Source of the DNA: Phycisphaerae bacterium
GTDB lineage: Bacteria; Planctomycetota; Phycisphaerae; Phycisphaerales; UBA1924
Assembly (NCBI GenBank): GCA_016793195.1
Contig: JAEUJA010000063.1
Span: 1 to 34,538, forward strand
DNA length: 34,538 bases
Direction of reading: 5' to 3'
The position numbers were made by a program, and so were the translations under genes. The notes beneath the pieces are model-generated. The model ran no database searches, was not told where the DNA came from, and was given only the letters and a program-made list of their open reading frames with translations. Below, piece after piece: positions 17,124 through 26,100 of the stretch. Within the stretch, counting starts at the first letter, position 1. The number at the start of each line of letters is the position of its first letter.

Positions 17124-20100
17124 ATGAACACGAAGCTGTTGAACGCCGATTCGTTGAGCCGGGGCCGCACGAATGGTCTGTCGCTGTCGCTGGCCGCCGG
17201 GCGGGCGCTGCGGTCGCGATTCGCGTGGCACGGCGCGTTCTCGGGCGGGCTGCTGGCGATGGCGGGTGTCGCGGTGGGGCAGGTGCAGGGCGTGTCGGGC
17301 GAGCAGGTGGCCGCCGGCCAGGCGAAGTTCGTGCGCTTCGGCAACAACGTGACGATCACCGCCGCCCACAACACGATCATCAACTACAACTCGTTCAACA
17401 TCCGGTCGGGCGAGTCGGTGAACTTCGTGCAGCCCGACGCGCTGGCGCGGGTGCTCAACCGCATCAACTCGGCGGAGCCCTCGCGGATCGACGGGTCGCT
17501 CTCGTCCAACGGGCGGGTGTACATCGTCAACCCCGCGGGCGTGTACTTCGGCGCCGGCTCGGTGGTCAACACCGGGAGCATCTTCGCCGCCGCCGGCAAC
17601 CTGTCGAACGCCGACTTCCTCCGCAACATCAACCGCTTCACGGACGTCAAGGGCAAGGTGGTCAACGAGGGCGCGATCACGACCGCGCCGGGCGGGGTGG
17701 CGGCCCTGGTCGGCTCGGCCGCGATGAACTACGGCACGATCCACGCGCCCCAGGGCACCATCATCATGGCCTCTGGCTCCAACGTGCTCATCGGCGAAGA
17801 GGGCGGGCACGTCTACGCCCAGGTCGACACCGCCAAGGCCAGCGGCATGGGCCCCGAGGGCGACGGCGCCCCCGCCGCCCAGAAGGCCCGCTTCGGCGCC
17901 GGCGACGTCTTCGCGGTCGCCGTCTTCAACAAGGGCGTCGCCAAGGCCAAGCGCGTCCAGATGGAAACCTCGCGCGGCGTGACGGTCGCCTCGGGCACGA
18001 TCGATGTCTCGGACAAGGCCGCCGGCGGCAAGGGCGGCTCGGTCGAAATCCTCGGCGATCGCGTGGCGCTCGTCGACGCGACCATCGACGCCTCGGGCGA
18101 CGTCAAGGGCGGGCAGGTGCTCGTCGGCGGCGACCTGCAGGGCAAGGGCGCCCAGCGCAACGCGGCGCTGGCGAACGTCGACGCCAAGTCCGTGGTTCGC
18201 GCCGACGCGATTTCGTCGGGCGACGGCGGCAAGGTCATCGTCTGGTCCGACGACACCACCAAGTTCCAGGGGCTCATCACCGCCCGCGGCGGGGCCCAGG
18301 GCGGCGACGGCGGCTTCGTCGAAATCTCCGGCGCGCAGTACCTCCACGCGGCCCACAACGTCGACCTCTCGGCCCCCAAGGGCAAGGCCGGCACCGTTCT
18401 TTATGACCCCTTGAACATCCGCATCGACGGCTCGGCCGCCGGCAACGCCGACGGCTCGGACGACACCGACGCCAGCGCCACCAACCTCATCAACGACTCG
18501 GGCTCCAACACCCAGGGCTCGATCACCTTCACCGACGAGGGCGCGGGCACCCCCGATCCCTTCATCGTCACCGAATCCGAGATCGAGAATACCGACGCCA
18601 ACATCATCCTCCAGGCCCGCAACAGCATCCTGACCAACGGCGATTTCGCCGGCGACGAACTCACGATCGCCAGCAACCGCACCCTCACGCTCGAAACCCG
18701 CAACAACGCGGGCGACGGCGCGGGCTCGATCGACCTCACCGGCTCGACCGAGGGCGCCGCCCTGGTCATCCGCACCCAGGGCACCGGCACGATCACCATC
18801 AACGCCTCGACCGACGGCGGAAGCGTCGGCGACATCGACCTGTGCGCGCTCACCACCGCCGGGCAGGCGATCAACGTTTCCACCCTGAACGGGGCCATCT
18901 CCGTCCAGGGGGCGATCGCGACCAGCAACGGCGCGGTCACGCTCACCTCCACCGGTGCGCTCTCGACCAGCGCCACCATCAACTCGGGCAACGGCCTGCT
19001 CAGCTTTACGTCCTCGGCCTCGACCATCACCATCGGCAGCGCCCTCACCGGCGGCACGGGCGGCGCGCTGATCCTTTCGTCGGGCGACCTGACGTTCAAC
19101 GCGGGCCTCGCCGCCGCGGGCGGCACGGTCCGCCTGGCGTCCAGCGCGGGCCAGGTCACCCAGGCCGGCGCCACCGCCCTCACCGGCGCGACCCTCGGCG
19201 TGCGCGCCGCCACCGGCATCTCGCTCCCGGAATCCGGCAACAGCTTCACCTCGTTCGCGGCGTTCGCCAGCGGCGCGGCGGCGCCCATCAGCTACCGCGA
19301 TACCAACGCGCTGAACGTTTCGAGCGTCACCGCCTCGGGCGGCTTCGGCGCCACCTTCGGCATCGGCACCACCGGCAATGGCGCCGTCACCCTCCAGACC
19401 GGCGCCGGGCTCACGCTCCTCAACAACGTCGACTCCGACGCCGGCGCCATGGCCCTCACCGCCGCCAGCGGCAACGTGCTGGAATCCGGCGGCGTCGTCA
19501 TCGCCACCGGCACGCTCACGCTCTCCGGTGGCGCGTCGTTCCTCCTCTCCAACTCCTCCAACGACCTGGGCACCGTCACCGGCTCGGTCTCCGGCAGCAC
19601 CATCATCCTCAACGACGGCACGGGCTCGCTCACCCTCGACACCTTCAGCCACACCAACGGCGCCGGCTCCTTCACCGCCATCGCCACCACCGGCAACATC
19701 ACAGACACCACCAGCGCGACCTTCGCCGGCTCGTCGTCCTTCAGCGCGGGCGGCTCGATCACGCTCGACAACCTCGCCTCCACCGGCGCGCTCTCCGTCG
19801 CCACCGGCGCCGGCAACGTCACCCTCGTCAACGCCACCGGCGTCAATCTCGACGCGTCCTCGACCGTCGTCGGCGACCTCTCCGTCACCGCCACCACCGG
19901 AAACATCACCGACGCCGCCCCCGTCGACGTCAACGGCAACGCCACCTTCAGCGCCCCGGCCAACGGCGCCTCCATCACCCTCGACCAGCTCGACGTCTCC
20001 GGCACCTCATCGTTCACCACCGCCGGCACCGGCTCCACGATCACCCTCACCAGCCCCGTGCTCGGCTCGGCCGCGTCGTTCACCACCGGCTCGGGCGGCA

Positions 20101-23100
20101 CCGTCTCCCTCACCATGCCCGCCGCCACCTCGGTGTCCATCGGCGCCTCGACCGTCGACGGCAACGTCACCCTCAACACCGACGACGTCGACTTCACCGG
20201 CGGCAACGACAGCGTCGGCATCACCGGCACCCTCGACATCCTCCCCGTTACCACCACGCGCGAGATCGTGCTGGGCACCGCGGGCGCGGGCACGCAGCTG
20301 GTCCTCGACGACACCGACCTCGACGCCCTGGCCGACGGCATCGACCTCATCACCGTCGGACGCACCAACAGCAACGCCGACTCCACCATCGACGCCTTCT
20401 CCATCGCCGATCCGCTCTACGTCCGCACCCCCTCGGGCGGCGTGATGACCATCTCCGGCGCCGTCGTCGGCTCGGGCGATTCCTCCCTGTGGTTCAACAC
20501 CGGCGGCACCCTCGACCTCAACGGCTCGCTCACCGTCGCCGCCCAGAACATCCTGCTCCTCTCCACCGGCAACATGGACCTCGGCGGGAACATCAACACC
20601 GCCGGCGGCACGCTCCGCCTCGTGACCGGTTCGGCCGCGGGCGTCACCCAGTCCGCCGGCGCTATCACCACCACCGACCTGGGCGTCCGCGCCGGCTCCA
20701 TCGACATCGCGCAGAGCGGCAACACCTATTCGCAGGTCGCCGCCTTCAGCTCCGGCTCCGGCAACGCCCTGACGCTCGACACCGACAACGCCCTCACCAC
20801 CACCACCATCGCCGCCGATTCGCTCGGGCTCTTCCTGGCCACCTCGGGCGTCGCCACCACCGGCGGCGGCGACATCCTCCTCGACACGCCCCAGCTCACC
20901 ATCAACCAGCAGATCGCAAGCTCCGGCGACGTCCGCCTCCAGACCGTCAACGGCGTGACGCAGTCGGCCCGCATCCTCGCCGACGCGCTGGGCGTCGTCG
21001 CCTCCGGCGCGGGCGACCTGGTGCTGACCGATTCGGCCAACAACGCCGCCACCATCGCCCTCTCCACCGCCAACGCCGCCGACACCATCAGCTACACCGA
21101 CCTCGACGACGTCGCCGTCGGCTCCGTCGCCGCCAGCGGCTCGTTCACCGGCGCCAGCGGCGTGGGAACCAACGCCGGCGACATCCTGCTCTGCTCCGCC
21201 GGCGAACTCACCATCGCCCAGAGCATCAACGCCGGCGCCGCCGTCGTCCGCCTCTGCGCCACCAATGCCATCCTCCAGACCTCCGGCGGGATCACCGCCT
21301 CGGCCCTGGGCGCGACCTCCGACAACGCCGGCATGGTCCTGGCCTCCACCACCAACGACGTCGACACCTTCGCCGCCTCCGGCGTCGGCACCGGCAACGC
21401 CATCTCCTTCCGCGATTCCGATGGCGTCTCCATCGGCACCGTCTCGGCTTCGGGACTCTTCGCCGGCGCCACCGGCGTTTCCATCACCGACGGCAACGTC
21501 ACCCTCCGCACCGGAAACACCATGGCGCTCGACCAGAGCGTCCTCACCGGCACCGGCATCGTCTCCCTCACCGCCGACGCCGGCGGCATCACCCAGGGCG
21601 CCACGATGGGCGTCACGGGCGCGTCGCTCTCGCTGAGCGGCGTGGGCACGTTCACCCTCAACGGCAACGCCAACGCCGTCACCACCCTCGACGCGACCAC
21701 CACCGGCAACGTCACCTACATCGACACCACCGCCCTGGACCTGGCCGCGTCGACCGTGACGGGCAACCTCGACGTCACCGCCGCCTCGGGCAACCTGACC
21801 GACTCGGGCACGGTCGACGTGAGCGGCACGGGCACGTTCACGACCACGACCTCCAACGCGACCATCACGCTCAACCAGCTCGCCGTCGACGGCGCGATCA
21901 GCGCCAACACCAGCGGCGCGTCGGGCGACGTGACGCTCACCAACGCGACGGGCATCGACCTGGCCGCGTCTTCGATCGGCGGCATCCTCGACGCCGTCGC
22001 CACCACCGGCAACATCACCGACTCGGGCGCGGTGACGATCAGCGGCTCGGGCGCCTCGGCCCTCACCACGCTCGGCGCCAACGCCGACATCACCCTCGAC
22101 ACCACCAACACTTCCGCCGGCTCCATCGGCGTCAACACCACCGGCGCCACCGGCGACGCCTCGATCACCAGCACCGCCGCGATCAACCTCGACGGCTCCA
22201 CTCTGGGCGGAAGCCTCACCCTCGTCAGCGACGATATCGACCTGGTGGGCGGCGCGGGCAGCGTCGTTTCCAGCGGCGGGTCGGCGACCATCACGCTCGG
22301 CTCGCTCAACGCCGCCACCTCGATCGGCGTGGGCACCGGCGCGGGCACGCTGGCGCTGGACGCCACCGACCTGGCCGGCATCGGCGCGTTCTTCGGCGGG
22401 ATCAACATCGGCAACGCCGCCGGCACCGCCGCCCTCACCATCGGCGACGCGACGCTCCCGCTCTCCACCACCTTCACCATGACCGGCGCGGGCGGCTCGA
22501 TCGTCACCACCGGCGGCACGACGCTCAGCGCGCCGGGCTCCAACAACCTCACCTTGAACGCCGGCTCGGTCTCGCTCGCCGGAACCATGAACGCCGGCAC
22601 CGGCACCGTCCGCGTCGTCTCCGCCGGCGCCGTCAACCAGACCGCCGGCTCCATCACCGCGACCAACCTGGGCGTCCGCGCCGGCGGCGCCGTCACGCTC
22701 AACCAGAGCAACAGCGTCACCACCTTTGCCGCCAACTCCAGCGGCGGCGGCTCGGCGGTCCAATACACCGACGCCTCGGGCCTTGACCTTGGAACCATCT
22801 CCGCGCTCGGCGCCTTCAGCGCGACCAGCGGCATCACCACCAGCAACGGCGACGTGCTCGTCTCCGCCGGTGGTGCCCTCACCATCCCGCAGTCCGTCAG
22901 CGCCGGCGCCGGCACCGCACGCCTGGCGTCCACCGGCGCCGTCACCCAGTCCGGCGGCTCGATCACCGCGGCGTCTTTGGGTGTCCGCGGCGGCGGGGCG
23001 ATCACGCTCAACCAGACCTCCAACAACGCCGGCGCCTTCGCCGCCACCACCAGCTCGGGCAACGTGAGCTATGTCGACGCCGACGCGCTGACGATCGGCT

Positions 23101-26100
23101 CGGTCTCGACCAGCGGGAGCTTCTCGGCCGTCTCCGGCGTCACCAGCGCCGGCACGCTCAGCGTCTCCACGCCCGGCGCCCTCACCATCAACACCAACGC
23201 CACCGCGCCGACTTCCGTCGCGCTCTCGTCCGACACCGACGGCACCGGCGGCAACCTCGCCTTCGGCGCGGGCGTCACCGTCGCCTCACCCTCGCAGACC
23301 TTCCGCGCGGGCGCCGGCGCGGGCTCCGCGACGGCCGACATGATCACGAACAGCCCGACCTTCCAGGGCGTCACCGCCGGCACTTCGCCCGGCACCTTCA
23401 TCGTGCGTCAGGACGGCGCCATCGCCGACGCCGGCACCGCCGCGGGCGCGCAGTTCGCCGGCGGGCTTGCGGGCATGGACTACACCCTCCGCTCCGACGC
23501 CTCCACCGTCACCATCGCCACCGCCAGCAAGGTTGATGGTTCGTGCCTCACCCTCTCGGGCACCAGCGTCACCATCATCCCCGCCCTCACCCTCGAGTGC
23601 CTCAACACCAGCGGGCCGATCACCATCAACGACGACCTGACCATGACCCAGGACACCACGTTCTCGGGCGCGGTCACCATCGGCGGCGCCGACGTCACCA
23701 TCAGCACCGGCACCGGCACGCTCACCTTCGGCTCCACCATCGCCGCCGGCGCCAACGCCCTCACCCTCGAGGCCGATGAGCTCCAGATCGATGGCAACGT
23801 GTCGGGCACCGGCACGCTCACCATGCAGCCCTTCACCCAGAACCGCCCCGTCGACCTCGCCCAGACCGAGGGCTCGACCCCCGGCGATCCCACCGCGGGC
23901 ATCTTCGACCTCACCGCCAACGAACTCGGACGCGTGCAGGACGGCTTCACCCAGATCAACATCGGTCGCGCCAACGGCACCGGCGCGATGCGCGCCGTCA
24001 ACGGCACGGTCTTCAGCGACCCGCTCGCCCTCCGCGCCCCCGGCGCCGGCGGCTCCATCACCGTCAGCTCCCTCATGGTCAACGACGGCGGCGCGATCCT
24101 CTTCGACGCCCCGACCACCCTCGGCGCCACCGTCCGCACCAACGCCGGCGTCATCACCTTCGCCGAAACCCTCGACGTCTCCGGCACCGCCAGCATCGAC
24201 ACCACCGACAGCGGCGGCACCCCCGGCGGCGCCAACGTCGTCTTCACCGGCGACGTCAACAGCACCGGCGGGAGCAACGCCCTCCTCATCGGCGCCGGCA
24301 CCAACGGCGACGTCACCTTCGGCGGCGACGTCGGCCTCCGCTCGCCCGCCGACCGCCTCTCAAGCCTCACCGTCGCCGCCCGCTCCATCGCCCTCCAGAA
24401 CGTCAGCACCACCTCCTTCCAGTCCTACACCGGCGCCGTCACCCTCTCGGGCACCACCACCCTCCAGACCAGCGGCACCGTCACCGACCAGATCACCTTC
24501 AGCGACACCATCGACGGCGCTCAGACCCTCAACATCGGCGCCGGCGTCGCGGACGTCTCGATCGGCGGCGCGATCGGCGGCACCACGCCGCTCGCCAGCG
24601 TCGTCTTCTCCGGCGGCTCGATCTCCCTCGCCGATGTCACCACCACCGGCGCTCAGACCTACAACGGCACCACCACCCTCGCCGGCAACCTCAGCAGCAC
24701 CGGCGCGGGCGCGATCCGCCTCGAGGGCGACACCGTTCTCAGCGGCGCCACCCGCTCGATCACCACCAGCGGCGCGGCCGCCACCGACGACATCCGCCTG
24801 GGCGGAACCGTCAACGGCGCCTCGGCCCTCACCCTCAGCGCCGGCGCGGGCGACGTGGTCGTCACCGGCGCGGCGGGCGGCGCCACGCCCCTCACCAGCC
24901 TCGCCGCCACCGGCAACACCATCAGCCTTCAGGGCGTCACCACCACCGGCGCGCAGACCTACACCGGCGCGACCACCCTCGCGGGCAACCTCGCCTCCAC
25001 CGGCGCCGGCGACATCACCATCACCGGAAACACCATCGTCTCCGCCGCCACCCAGTCCATCACCACCGCCGGCGGCGCGGGCGACGACCTCACCATCACC
25101 GGCACCCTCGACAGCCAGCTCGCTGGCACGGGCACCGGCCTCACCCTCAACACCGGCGCGGGCGCGATCTCCATCACCGGCGCCACCGGCGGCACCACGC
25201 CGCTCTCCGCCCTGGCCGCCACCGGAAACGCCATCGGCGTCGCCGGCGTCCGCACCACGGGCGCCCAGACCTACACCGGCAACACCAGCACGTCCGGCGA
25301 CCTGGTCTCCACGACCTCGGGCGCGATCGGCGTCACCGGCAACCTCGCCCTCTCCGGCGCCACCCGCACCATCAGCACCGAGATCGGCGCGATCTCCGTC
25401 ACCGGCACCACCAACGGCACCACCGCCCTCACCCTCGACGCCAACCAGGGCGATGTCACCCTCGCCGGCGCCGCCGGCGGGACCACGCCCCTCACCAGCC
25501 TCGCGATCTTCGGCCAGAACATCGGCGTCAATGACGTCACCACCACCGGCGCCCAGGGCTACACCTCCGCCACCAACTTCAGCGTCACCTTGGGCGGCAA
25601 CCTCACCTCCACCAACGCCGGCGCCATCGGCGTCGACGGGAACACCATCCTCGGCGCGCCCTCCGTCAACATCGCCACCGCCGGCGCCTCCGGCGACGAC
25701 ATCGTCTTCGACGGCACCGTCAACGGCGCGTCCAACCTCTCCCTCAGCGCCGGGGCCGCCAACGTCGCCATCAACGGCGTCGCCGGCGGAACCACCCGCC
25801 TCCAGAGCTTCGCCGCCGTCGCCGCCAACACCACCACCGCCGGCATCAACACCGGCGGCGGGCAGAGCGTGACCGGCAATCTCTCCCTGGGCGGCGACCT
25901 CAGCAGCAACGGCGGCGGCACCATCGTCGTCTCCGGCGACACCACCCTCACCACCGCCAACACCTCCATCTCCACCGCCGGCGCCTCCGGCGACAACATC
26001 ACCCTGGCCGGCGTCAACGGCACCACCGCCGACGCAAACTCCCTCACCATCAACGCCGGCGCGGGCAACGCGACCCTCGGCGCCGTCGGCGCGACCACCC

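Noticed and set aside
24641-25860. Regular repeats as a CRISPR array
   Set aside because: The units are about 300 bases, in frame and coding throughout, with no short palindromic repeats or unique spacers.
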